Shown here one piece after another: positions 1-6,018 of a stretch of 9,608 bases of DNA (within the stretch, counting starts at the first letter, position 1; each line of letters begins with the position of its first letter). The notes under the pieces are model-generated. The model was not told the DNA's origin and ran no database searches. It saw only the letters and a list, made by a program, of their open reading frames with translations. The stretch is from Syntrophus sp. (in: bacteria) (GTDB lineage: Bacteria; Desulfobacterota; Syntrophia; Syntrophales; UBA8958). Position numbers and translations under genes: made by a program. The stretch lies in contig DMAT01000334.1 in the NCBI GenBank assembly GCA_003451635.1, positions 1-9,608 of the forward strand, read 5' to 3'.

Positions 1-2
1 TT

Positions 3-530
3 GATAAATACGGCGGCGTTAACGTCGCCTCCATCGGCGACTATTACAATCCATCCCACCGTTTCACCGGTTCGGGCGGCAACTCCGACATCGGCACAAT
101 GGCTCACAGAGTGGCGTACATCATCCTTCAGGAAAAGCGCCGCTTCCTTGAGAGAAACGATTATACAACCACACCGGGTTGGTGGTGCTGGGATTTCAAG
201 ACCAACGAATGGAAACCCAAGAAAGAAGTCTGGAAAAACACGGCATACGCAAACAACGGTCCTTGCGGCGTCGTGACCAACATGGGGGTCTATCGTTTTG
301 ATGCCGAAGGCATTATCTACCTGGAAACGTGCCACCCCGGCGTCACGGTAGAACAGGTAAAGGACAATTGCGGTTTCGACCTCAACGTGTCGAAGTTGAC
401 GGGCGATACGCCCTGTCCGACCTACAGGGAACTCTTCATTCTCCGCGAATTCGTGGATCCTGAATTGATCTTCCTGCCGGCGAAAACTCCTTATACGCCT
501 GACATCCAGGCCATCGTCGATAAGGGTTAA
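3..530 (+). CDS. CoA-transferase subunit B, glutaconate CoA-transferase (GctB/IpdB) family, 5' end outside window
   Basis: The reading frame is open from the window edge and runs to a TAA at 528-530, leaving about 175 C-terminal residues of a protein that is usually near 260. The visible part starts with DKYGGVN and carries a glycine-rich GSGGNSDIG stretch, then a helix with EKRRFLERNDYTTTPGWW. The equivalent region of glutaconate CoA-transferase beta subunits and their IpdB relatives has the same layout (RRF-x-E-x-x-D-x-x-T-x-PG). Near the C-terminus, HPGVTVEQVKDNCGFDL is the family's end signature. The family moves CoA between dicarboxylic or short acyl acids, normally as an alpha/beta complex; the alpha gene would be expected just upstream. 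The catalytic glutamate of the beta subunit lies N-terminal of what is visible, so a transferase cannot be told from an IpdAB-like ring-opening hydrolase. The adjacent acyl-CoA dehydrogenase fits acyl-CoA catabolism. Confidence 0.88.
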   Translation, partial: DKYGGVNVASIGDYYNPSHRFTGSGGNSDIGTMAHRVAYIILQEKRRFLERNDYTTTPGWWCWDFKTNEWKPKKEVWKNTAYANNGPCGVVTNMGVYRFDAEGIIYLETCHPGVTVEQVKDNCGFDLNVSKLTGDTPCPTYRELFILREFVDPELIFLPAKTPYTPDIQAIVDKG

Positions 531-543
531 CGACATAGCACCG

Positions 544-573
544 AAAAGAGGGGAAGAATTCTTCCCCTCTTTT
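544..573. terminator. Perfect 15-bp palindromic terminator after the CoA-transferase
   Basis: Every base from 544 to 573 pairs around a centre at 558/559. The arm reads AAAAGAGGGGAAGAA and its complement ends in TTTT. It lies 13 bases after the stop codon, and the A-run/T-run at the two ends would serve either strand. It separates the CoA-transferase from the acyl-CoA dehydrogenase transcript. Confidence 0.85.
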
Positions 574-605
574 CATTTTATCTTTCTCATGAATATGGAA
601 ATTAC

Positions 606-628
606 CCATCTGTTCAAGGGACAGATGG
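606..628 (+). promoter_or_regulatory. Stem-loop in the leader of the acyl-CoA dehydrogenase gene
   Basis: CCATCTGT at 606-613 pairs perfectly with ACAGATGG at 621-628 around a 7-base loop. It sits 36 bases ahead of the start codon and just before the AT-rich GTTAATAAAC. There is no T-run, so a terminator is unlikely; an operator or 5'-UTR hairpin is possible. I found no convincing -35/-10 pair in the gap, so its relation to a promoter is unknown. Confidence 0.4.
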
Positions 629-664
629 TGTTAATAAACACTATCAGGAAGGGGAGAAGCTGCA

Positions 665-1822
665 ATGAACTTAGATTTAACTGAAGACCAAAAGATGATT
701 CAGGATACGGCAAGAAATTTTGCCAAATCGGAGCTGGAACCTTTGGCCGCAAAGCTGGATGAGGAAGGTGATCGGGAAGCGTTCCTGAAGAACCTCAAAA
801 AGCTGGCTGAACTGGGACTTATGGGGATTGCGGTAAAAGGGGAATACGGCGGTTCGGAAGCGGGAACCGTGGCCTTCAGCCTCGCGATCACGGAAATCGC
901 CAGGGCCTGCGCCTCTACAGCAGTGACCACATCGGTGAATAACATGGTCTGTGAGGTCATCCAGGCCATCGGTTCGGAAGAGCAGAAAAAGGCATATATC
1001 CCGAAGATTTGCTCCGGCGAGTACCCCGCCGGCGGCTTTGGATTGACGGAGACGACGGCAGGTTCAGACCCGGCCGGGATGCGTTGCGCCGCCGTGCTGG
1101 ACGGCAACGAGTGGGTATTGAACGGCAACAAGATATTTATTACCAGCGCCGAATACGCCGGTGTCTTCGTTGTCTGGGCGGTAACGGACAAAGCGGCCCC
1201 CAAGGGCAAGGGGATCAGTTGCTTCCTCGTCGAAAACGGACTCCCGGGTTTCATTGTCGGCCGGGCGGAACATAAGATGGGACAGCACGCCTCCGTCACC
1301 AATGAACTCGTCTTTGAAGACTGCCGCATTCCCAAAACCGCCATGATGGGAAAACCAAACGACGGTTTCCGCACCGCAGTGGGCGAATTGGCCGGCGGGC
1401 GCATCGGGATCGGATCTCTGGGGCTCGGCTGCGGACTGGCCGCCATCGAGTACGCCGCCAAATACGCCGTGGAGAGAAAGCAGTTTGATCAGTCCATCAC
1501 CAACTTCCAGGCCATTCAGTGGATGATAGCCGAATCCTACACGGAACTGGAAGCGGGGAGGCTGCTCCTCATGAACGCCGCCTACCAGAAGGAAAATGGC
1601 CGTTTCTTCGCCCGTCAGGCGTCGATGGCCAAATACTTCGCCACGGAAGCGGGAGAGCGGGCCTGTTACAACGCCATTCAGATCCTCGGCGGTTACGGCT
1701 ACACCAAGGAATTCCCTGTTGAGCGTTACTATCGGGACGCCCGGATCACCTCGATCTATGAAGGGACGAACCAGATCCAGCGCGTCATCATCGCCCGGGA
1801 CATCCTGAGCAAACTGAAATAA
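665..1822 (+). CDS. Acyl-CoA dehydrogenase, short/medium-chain type
   Basis: This FAD enzyme of 385 aa (usual family length) introduces the alpha-beta double bond into an acyl-CoA and passes electrons to electron-transferring flavoprotein. The helical N-domain opens with LTEDQKMIQDTARNFA. Family signature 1 is at about 126-137 (GLTETTAGSDPAG) and signature 2 at about 339-358 (Q-x-x-GG-x-GY ending YYRD). Glu366 in YEGT is at the usual place of the catalytic base in short/medium-chain enzymes, and RKQFDQSITNFQ is the conserved FAD/dimer segment. The start is supported by AGGAAGGGGAG ending 8 bases before the ATG. The gene is bracketed by terminators, so it is probably monocistronic. The neighbouring CoA-transferase and enoyl-CoA hydratase suggest fatty, aromatic-derived or dicarboxylic acid degradation. 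The exact acyl substrate cannot be read from the sequence. Confidence 0.95.
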   Translation: MNLDLTEDQKMIQDTARNFAKSELEPLAAKLDEEGDREAFLKNLKKLAELGLMGIAVKGEYGGSEAGTVAFSLAITEIARACASTAVTTSVNNMVCEVIQAIGSEEQKKAYIPKICSGEYPAGGFGLTETTAGSDPAGMRCAAVLDGNEWVLNGNKIFITSAEYAGVFVVWAVTDKAAPKGKGISCFLVENGLPGFIVGRAEHKMGQHASVTNELVFEDCRIPKTAMMGKPNDGFRTAVGELAGGRIGIGSLGLGCGLAAIEYAAKYAVERKQFDQSITNFQAIQWMIAESYTELEAGRLLLMNAAYQKENGRFFARQASMAKYFATEAGERACYNAIQILGGYGYTKEFPVERYYRDARITSIYEGTNQIQRVIIARDILSKLK

Positions 1823-1823
1823 C

Positions 1824-1837
1824 GGCAACTTGTTGCC
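1824..1837 (+). other. Small hairpin with CUUG tetraloop just after the acyl-CoA dehydrogenase stop
   Basis: GGCAA at 1824-1828 pairs with TTGCC at 1833-1837 around the loop CTTG, a tetraloop sequence known to be very stable in RNA. It begins two bases after the stop codon and lies just before the main terminator, so it may protect the 3' end. Its role is inferred only. Confidence 0.35.
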
Positions 1838-1846
1838 CGAGTAATC

Positions 1847-1889
1847 AACGCCCCTGCCCTTCTGATAAAGGGGTGGGGGCGTTTTTTTT
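1847..1889 (+). terminator. Rho-independent terminator of the acyl-CoA dehydrogenase gene
   Basis: AACGCCCC at 1847-1854 pairs with GGGGGCGTT at 1875-1883. The stem continues through two G-T pairs into CCC/GGG (1857-1859 with 1871-1873). A run of eight T follows at 1882-1889. This is a textbook intrinsic terminator and implies that the enoyl-CoA hydratase 30 bases further on depends on read-through or its own promoter. Confidence 0.9.
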
Positions 1890-1918
1890 GATGGATCAAT
1901 TTTGAGGAGGAAAAAGTA

Positions 1919-2659
1919 ATGGCTTACGAAACGATCAGCACCGACCAATCCCACGCAGGCATCGGCATTCTGACCCTCAACCGTCCCGATAAGCGCAACG
2001 CTATTTCCATTCAAATGCGCCGGGAGATCTCGGCCTGCCTGAAGTCATGGAAGGATGATCCCGCCATCCGGATTCTCATTCTGACCGGCGCCGGCAGCAC
2101 CTTCACCGCCGGCTTCGACCTCAGCGAATTCAATAAGCCCGGACTCTTGCATGAACTCTATCAGACATCCTCCGAGTACCACCGGGATATCTGGTATTTT
2201 CCCAAACCGACTATCGCCGCCATTAACGGACCGGCCCTGGCGGGAGGCTTCGACCTGGTCAAGCTCTGTGACATCCGCCTTTGCTCCGACGGGGCCAGAT
2301 TCGGACACCCGGAGATCAAATTCGGCGCCCCTACCCTCTTCACACCCCTCAAGTGGATTGTCGGCGCCGGTTTGGCAAGGGAATTATGCCTCTCCGGACG
2401 GATCATCGATGCCACGGAGGCTCATCGTATCGGACTGGTAAATGAGCTGGTTGAGGAGAGCAAACTGCTGGATCGCGCCCTGGAGATCGCCGGAAAAATC
2501 ATGGAGGCCCCTCAGTACGCCCTGGAACAGACCAAGCATTTCTTTCTCGACAACGCCGACCGGGGATTCGAGGAATCATTCTCTATCGAACATGACAAGG
2601 GCTTTCAGGAATTCCTCCTGAAGCGGGCAGCGGAGGCTCTGCAGAAATCGACGGCCTAA
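1919..2659 (+). CDS. Enoyl-CoA hydratase/isomerase (crotonase fold)
   Basis: A 246-aa crotonase-family protein, slightly short for the family (about 255-270). It would hydrate or isomerise an enoyl-CoA, the step after the acyl-CoA dehydrogenase. LNRPDKRNAIS (20-30) is the N-terminal family motif. STFTAGFDLSEF (60-71) carries the first oxyanion-hole turn, and INGPALAGGFDLVKLCDIR (102-120) the second. GHPEIKFG (129-136) keeps the second catalytic acid, Glu132. The position of the first catalytic acid (Glu in the usual GGGCEL) is Asp112 here, so hydratase activity is not certain and an isomerase or other crotonase reaction is possible. The start is fixed by GAGGAGG at 1904-1910, eight bases before the ATG. 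The 30 bases between the preceding terminator and the ATG leave little room for a promoter. Confidence 0.93.
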   Translation: MAYETISTDQSHAGIGILTLNRPDKRNAISIQMRREISACLKSWKDDPAIRILILTGAGSTFTAGFDLSEFNKPGLLHELYQTSSEYHRDIWYFPKPTIAAINGPALAGGFDLVKLCDIRLCSDGARFGHPEIKFGAPTLFTPLKWIVGAGLARELCLSGRIIDATEAHRIGLVNELVEESKLLDRALEIAGKIMEAPQYALEQTKHFFLDNADRGFEESFSIEHDKGFQEFLLKRAAEALQKSTA

Positions 2660-3109
2660 TGGTATCAGGCTACTTTTACTGGACGGCGGAAAGCAGAAAT
2701 TTTCACTCCCTCGTTAGTTACGCTATGATATCATGCATTTGCTGACTACTGTGCACAGTAGTCGCTAAACGAAGGCAGGACAATGCTTTCCGGGTTTTCT
2801 GCTCAAGATCCGCTAGGGAAAGGCGCTCCCGGAGGGGTTATTTTGGAGATTGGGTTTTTAGTCAGTCTGAATACTTCTTATTATTCACTTGCCATGGGAG
2901 GACATCCCGGACCTGATCCAAAGGCTTCATAATGTATCACCACACGCGGTATTTACTGATTCAATATTTTATATTTTGACAACTAACTTACTATTATGCA
3001 AAGGTAAATTTCAATATTTGCTAACTGTCAACGGCTATATGATACCGGCATTAGTAGGTCTAAACTATGTTCGCGCCAACTGCGGCGGCGTGTGTCGAGG
3101 TAAAGGGTA
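2660..3109. other. 450-bp intergenic stretch at the left edge of the defence island
   Basis: No confident gene is present on either strand. The first 100 bases hold two palindromes: ATGATATCAT at 2725-2734 and a perfect 20-mer at 2744-2763. A TTG-initiated frame at 2889-3110 (73 codons, no Shine-Dalgarno) overlaps the next gene by one base; its first residues (LPWEDIP) faintly resemble a segment of P4-type integrases, but the rest does not match. From about 2940 the DNA becomes strongly AT-rich. It contains a direct repeat TTCAATATTT (2960-2969 and 3010-3019) and the inverted pair TTGACA/TGTCAA (2976-2981 and 3026-3031). These may be part of the control region of the following gene, but no -35/-10 pair with normal spacing is convincing. 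The nearest -10-like box is TATTAT at 2879-2884. Confidence 0.6.
2744..2763. repeat. Perfect 20-bp palindrome
   Basis: GACTACTGTG at 2744-2753 is followed directly by its exact reverse complement CACAGTAGTC at 2754-2763, with no spacer and no T-run. A perfect 20-mer suits a dimeric protein-binding site or the footprint of a recombination event better than a terminator. It lies 81 bases after the last core catabolic gene, close to where base composition changes. Confidence 0.8.
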
Positions 3110-5152
3110 ATGGCAAAAAATGATGTAGTCCTCCTGGATGGAATTATTGATCAACGACTAGTCGAGTCATTACCTTCTGGTGAACGAGATGAAGTATTTG
3201 AATTTCTCGTTCTCGAGGAGGTGCTAAAAGACTATGACTTGTCTCGTGACGAGATCGAATCCGGATGGATAGATGGTCGAAATGACGGCGGAATCGATGG
3301 ATTCTACATACTGATAAATGGACACTTGCTCGAAGATGTTGATGACCTTGTGTGGCCTCGAAGCAATGCATCTATAGATATTTGGCTGTTCACGTGCAAA
3401 CATCACTCTACTTTCCAACAAGCACCATTAGATTCAATTCTCGCCACTATTCAGGAACTTTTCGATCTAGGCATTGATAGCAGCGAACTGAGCGGTAGCT
3501 ACTCTGATGACCTACTTACCTTCCGTTCCCTCTTCCATCATGCCTACCGCCGCCTGTCGATCGGACGTCCGGTTCTTAGTTTTCACATTATTTACGCCAG
3601 CCGAGGTGACACAGGACAGGTCGGTGAGAGTGTGGCAGCTCGTGGCCGACAAATCGAAGGCACGGTTTCAAACCTCTTCAGTTCATGCTACGTCAATTTT
3701 CAGTTCGTTGGCGCCTCGGAACTCGTCGAACTGCATCGCAAATCAAAGCGATTCGCACTCGATCTTCCTTTTCTTGAACACCTGGCAACCGGAAAAGATA
3801 GTTTCGTTTTATTGGTGCGACTCGAGGACTATTGGAAATTTGTTTCCGACGAGAACGGACACCTAAGGAGATATCTCTTTGATTCAAACGTTCGCGACTT
3901 TTTGGGACCGAATCAGGTCAATGAAGAAATAGCACGCTCACTCGTGGATCCGACAGCACCCGACTTTTGGTGGCTGAACAATGGCGTGACCATCCTAGCA
4001 ACAAACGCCACCGTTCCAGGGAAGACAATTCAGCTCCAAGACATCCAGATCGTTAATGGGCTACAGACCACAGAAACCATTTACCGCCACTTCAAAGGCG
4101 GCTCGGTCACATCTAGAGATCGAGCCCTACTCGTTAAGATCATTGTCTCGTCAGACGCACGGGGCCGCGACCGGATAATTCGAGCTACGAACAATCAAAG
4201 TCCGGTGGAAATTGCCGCACTACACGCAACGGACAAAATTCAGCGCGATATAGAAGAGATTCTTGAACGTAACGATTGGTATTACGAGCGAAGGAGAAAC
4301 TATTACCGTAATATTGGGAAGCCCCAGTCGCGTTTCGTCACTCCTTTGTACTTAGCAAGTTCGGTTGTGGCGGTTGTTTTTAAGAACCCCGCCAAGGCCA
4401 CAAGGCTTAAGGCAAAGTTCATGCGTGTCCAAAACAGCTACGATGCAGTATTTTCTGCAACGCTTCCCATCGAAATATGGCCAGTCCTCGTGAGTATATA
4501 CAAACAGGTAGATGCCGGACTTACGAAGATATTGTCTCGAAAAACCGCGGGAGAGAGGTTCATAAGCACTTGGCGACCACTTGTTTCACTAATTGCCGTC
4601 GCTAGGCGACTGAAGACGTTTTCCTACTCAGTCACTCAACTGAAAGATCTACGTAACTCTCCACTTTCTGAGGCCGAGGTAGCAGAGGTTTGGGGCGTCG
4701 TGACCTCGCAAGTGGGTGGCGCTCGCGGCCGCACGAGCAGACCGCTTCATCCTCAAGTACAGCAATGTTGCAACGAGGCGGCAACCAGATTTGGCCTGCT
4801 TGGCAAAGATGAAGTCGGTCGCCGCAGCATTCCGTCCACCGCGCCGTCCACTGTGTCGGCCCCTGAACCCCTTTCAAGTGATTTCGTAAGCATTGTCCAG
4901 GCACTGCTTCCTAAACAGCCGTGGAAGGCTGGCATGCATATTGGAATCGCGTCAAAGCTTGATTGCAAGGCTACCAAAGTTAGACGAGCGATCCAGCAGC
5001 TGATTTCCGAGGGAAAGTGGAACGTTCAGAAGGACGGAGTTGTGTATGGACCAGATGGCAAGGTTTTGTCAGTCGATCCTGAACGGGTTCCGTATAAAGT
5101 CGAAGATTTGAATGCAACAGGCCACCGACTGTCAGCTGAGCATGGCGAATGA
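3110..5152 (+). CDS. AIPR family protein (abortive infection phage resistance) with endonuclease-like N-terminus and winged-helix-like C-terminus
   Basis: A 680-aa protein, probably cytoplasmic, with no signal peptide or membrane segment. The AIPR core runs from about 230 to 500. Its best landmarks are YLFDSNVRDFLG (255-266), DFWWLNNGVTILA (285-297) and IQIVNGLQTTETIYRHF (312-328), followed by RATNNQSPV. Ahead of it, EEVLKDYDLSRDEI, NDGGIDGFY (58-66, Asp63) and LFTCKHH (93-99, Lys97) are laid out like a PD-(D/E)XK nuclease fold. The residue two before the lysine is Thr95 rather than the expected Glu/Gln. Residues 590-660 (VRRAIQQLISEGKW, then KDGVVYGPDGKV) look like a recognition helix plus wing. 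The family is associated with phage defence and restriction loci; a mechanism cannot be read here. GAGG at 3097-3100 gives a suitable ribosome site. A+T and codon use differ from the catabolic neighbours, suggesting transfer. Confidence 0.87.
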   Translation: MAKNDVVLLDGIIDQRLVESLPSGERDEVFEFLVLEEVLKDYDLSRDEIESGWIDGRNDGGIDGFYILINGHLLEDVDDLVWPRSNASIDIWLFTCKHHSTFQQAPLDSILATIQELFDLGIDSSELSGSYSDDLLTFRSLFHHAYRRLSIGRPVLSFHIIYASRGDTGQVGESVAARGRQIEGTVSNLFSSCYVNFQFVGASELVELHRKSKRFALDLPFLEHLATGKDSFVLLVRLEDYWKFVSDENGHLRRYLFDSNVRDFLGPNQVNEEIARSLVDPTAPDFWWLNNGVTILATNATVPGKTIQLQDIQIVNGLQTTETIYRHFKGGSVTSRDRALLVKIIVSSDARGRDRIIRATNNQSPVEIAALHATDKIQRDIEEILERNDWYYERRRNYYRNIGKPQSRFVTPLYLASSVVAVVFKNPAKATRLKAKFMRVQNSYDAVFSATLPIEIWPVLVSIYKQVDAGLTKILSRKTAGERFISTWRPLVSLIAVARRLKTFSYSVTQLKDLRNSPLSEAEVAEVWGVVTSQVGGARGRTSRPLHPQVQQCCNEAATRFGLLGKDEVGRRSIPSTAPSTVSAPEPLSSDFVSIVQALLPKQPWKAGMHIGIASKLDCKATKVRRAIQQLISEGKWNVQKDGVVYGPDGKVLSVDPERVPYKVEDLNATGHRLSAEHGE

Positions 5153-5292
5153 TAACGGCTCCCAACATCGCATACACCAGACGGCGAGAAGAGTGGCGGC
5201 TTCGCCCTCATTGTCACGGGAACCGCGATAAATTGCATCTCCCGCGTCCAAGGTGGCGCGGCTCATCTCACCCCGTTCGGCCTCAATATAAG
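5153..5292. other. GC-rich non-coding spacer between the AIPR gene and mazEF
   Basis: About 140 bases with no supported gene, richer in GC than the flanking genes. GGCGAGAAG (5183-5191) can fold onto CTTCGCC (5200-5206) with one bulged base, but no T-run follows, so it is at best a weak transcription end for the AIPR gene. The composition break suggests that the AIPR gene and mazEF may have arrived separately. Confidence 0.5.
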
Positions 5293-5329
5293 TTGACACG
5301 GATTGTCTCATGGGCTATACATCGTGTAT
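5293..5329 (+). promoter_or_regulatory. Promoter and putative autoregulatory operator of mazEF
   Basis: TTGACA at 5293-5298 is a perfect -35 box. With a 17-base spacer it is followed by TATACA at 5316-5321 as -10. An inverted repeat ATACA-TCG-TGTAT (5317-5329) overlaps the -10 box. MazE-type antitoxins bind such sites as dimers and repress their own operon, which would explain the position. The start codon lies 20 bases after the repeat. Confidence 0.65.
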
Positions 5330-5348
5330 CCACAGGAGGTGTAAATTT

Positions 5349-5597
5349 ATGATTACAAGAATTCAGAAATGGGGAAACAGTCAGGGATTACGCTTGGCAA
5401 AACAGGTCCTTGAAGCCGCATGTGTTTCCGTTGGAGACGACGTTGATGTGGCCGTACGAGACGGTATGATTGTTATAGCTCCAGTAAGGCGTGTTCGCGG
5501 CAAGGTGAGTCTGCAAGAACTAGCGTCACGTATACCTGAAAACTACACTCCCGGAGAAACGGATTGGGGTAAACCACTCGGTAAGGAAGTGTGGTAA
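5349..5597 (+). CDS. mazE: MazE-type antitoxin (AbrB/SpoVT fold)
   Basis: An 82-aa protein of the usual antitoxin size. The N-terminal swapped-hairpin DNA-binding domain is shown by ITRIQKWGNSQGLRLAKQVLE (residues 2-22), followed by GDDVDVAVRDGMIVIAP. The acidic, toxin-binding tail ends in ETDWGKPLGKEVW, a typical MazE ending. The ATG at 5349 is preferred to an in-frame ATG at 5310: an excellent AGGAGGTG stands seven bases before it (5334-5341), protein similarity begins there, and the earlier start would fall inside the promoter. The stop codon is directly followed by the toxin ATG, so translation of the two is coupled. The protein should neutralise MazF and, with it, repress the promoter. 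Confidence 0.93.
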   Translation: MITRIQKWGNSQGLRLAKQVLEAACVSVGDDVDVAVRDGMIVIAPVRRVRGKVSLQELASRIPENYTPGETDWGKPLGKEVW

Positions 5598-5933
5598 ATG
5601 AAATCCTATGTTCCGGAAAAAGGAGATTATGTCGCAGTTACTTTCGATCCGCAGTCCGGTCATGAACAGAAAGGCCGCCGTCCGGCGCTGGTCGTAAGTA
5701 ATACCCTCTTCAACGAGCAAACTGGCCTGGCAATGGTGTGCCCGCTAACCACAACAGACCGTAAATACCCTTTTCATGTAGCTGTCACAAATGACCCATA
5801 CATAACTGGTTTTGTCATGGTTGAGCAGGTGAAATCCATTGATTATCAAGCGCGTAAGATCAAGTTCATTGGCAGGGCATCAGATGAGGTGCTCGATGTG
5901 GTGCTTTCCATACTTGATGCTTGTATTTATTGA
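5598..5933 (+). CDS. mazF: MazF/PemK-family mRNA interferase toxin
   Basis: A 111-aa protein, the same length as E. coli MazF, and similar to it from end to end: YVPEKGDYVAVTFDP (4-18), GHEQKGRRPALVVS (21-34), PLTTTDRKYPFHV (49-61), EQVKSIDYQARKI (76-88). The family cleaves single-stranded RNA at short motifs and halts growth when the antitoxin is lost. The residues matching E. coli MazF Glu24, Arg29 and Thr52 are present as Glu23, Arg28 and Thr51, so the toxin appears intact. It starts at the base after the mazE stop with no internal ribosome site of note, consistent with coupled translation. Its recognition sequence cannot be predicted. In this setting it may stabilise the island or act in phage defence alongside the AIPR protein. 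Confidence 0.95.
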   Translation: MKSYVPEKGDYVAVTFDPQSGHEQKGRRPALVVSNTLFNEQTGLAMVCPLTTTDRKYPFHVAVTNDPYITGFVMVEQVKSIDYQARKIKFIGRASDEVLDVVLSILDACIY

Positions 5934-5947
5934 GGGCCGAGGCATTG

Positions 5948-5972
5948 GAGCCGATCACGTATGCTCCGGCTC
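5948..5972 (+). terminator. Possible weak terminator after mazF
   Basis: GAGCCG at 5948-5953 pairs with CGGCTC at 5967-5972 around a 13-base loop, 15 bases after the mazF stop. Only AACTTTCC follows, so the T-run is poor. It lies between convergent genes, where a terminator is expected. Confidence 0.35.
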
Positions 5973-6018
5973 AACTTTCCCTCCCCTAAAATGTTGATTT
6001 GGAAGAGGGTGATGTTAT

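Noticed and set aside
1064..2014. Long antisense frame across the acyl-CoA dehydrogenase and hydratase genes
   Set aside because: It is a shadow of two well-supported genes, crosses the terminator between them and shows no protein-family motif.
2976..2997. Perfect TTGACA as a promoter for the AIPR gene
   Set aside because: The nearest -10-like TATTAT is only 10 bases away; no -10 box lies at 16-18 bases.
5160..5281. Possible integron attC site just after the AIPR stop (TCCCAAC at 5160-5166 and GTTCGGC at 5275-5281, 122 bp apart)
   Set aside because: Each end box misses the consensus by one base, the boxes pair poorly with each other, and the inner segments next to them are not complementary. 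No matching site was found before the AIPR gene.
5310..5597. Longer mazE starting at 5310
   Set aside because: The start would lie within the promoter spacer and has no ribosome site; the ATG at 5349 has AGGAGGTG and the conserved N-terminus.
2660..6018. Direct repeats flanking the island as attachment sites
   Set aside because: Comparison by eye of the left (2660-2780) and right (5934-6018) edges gave no shared repeat long enough to count.
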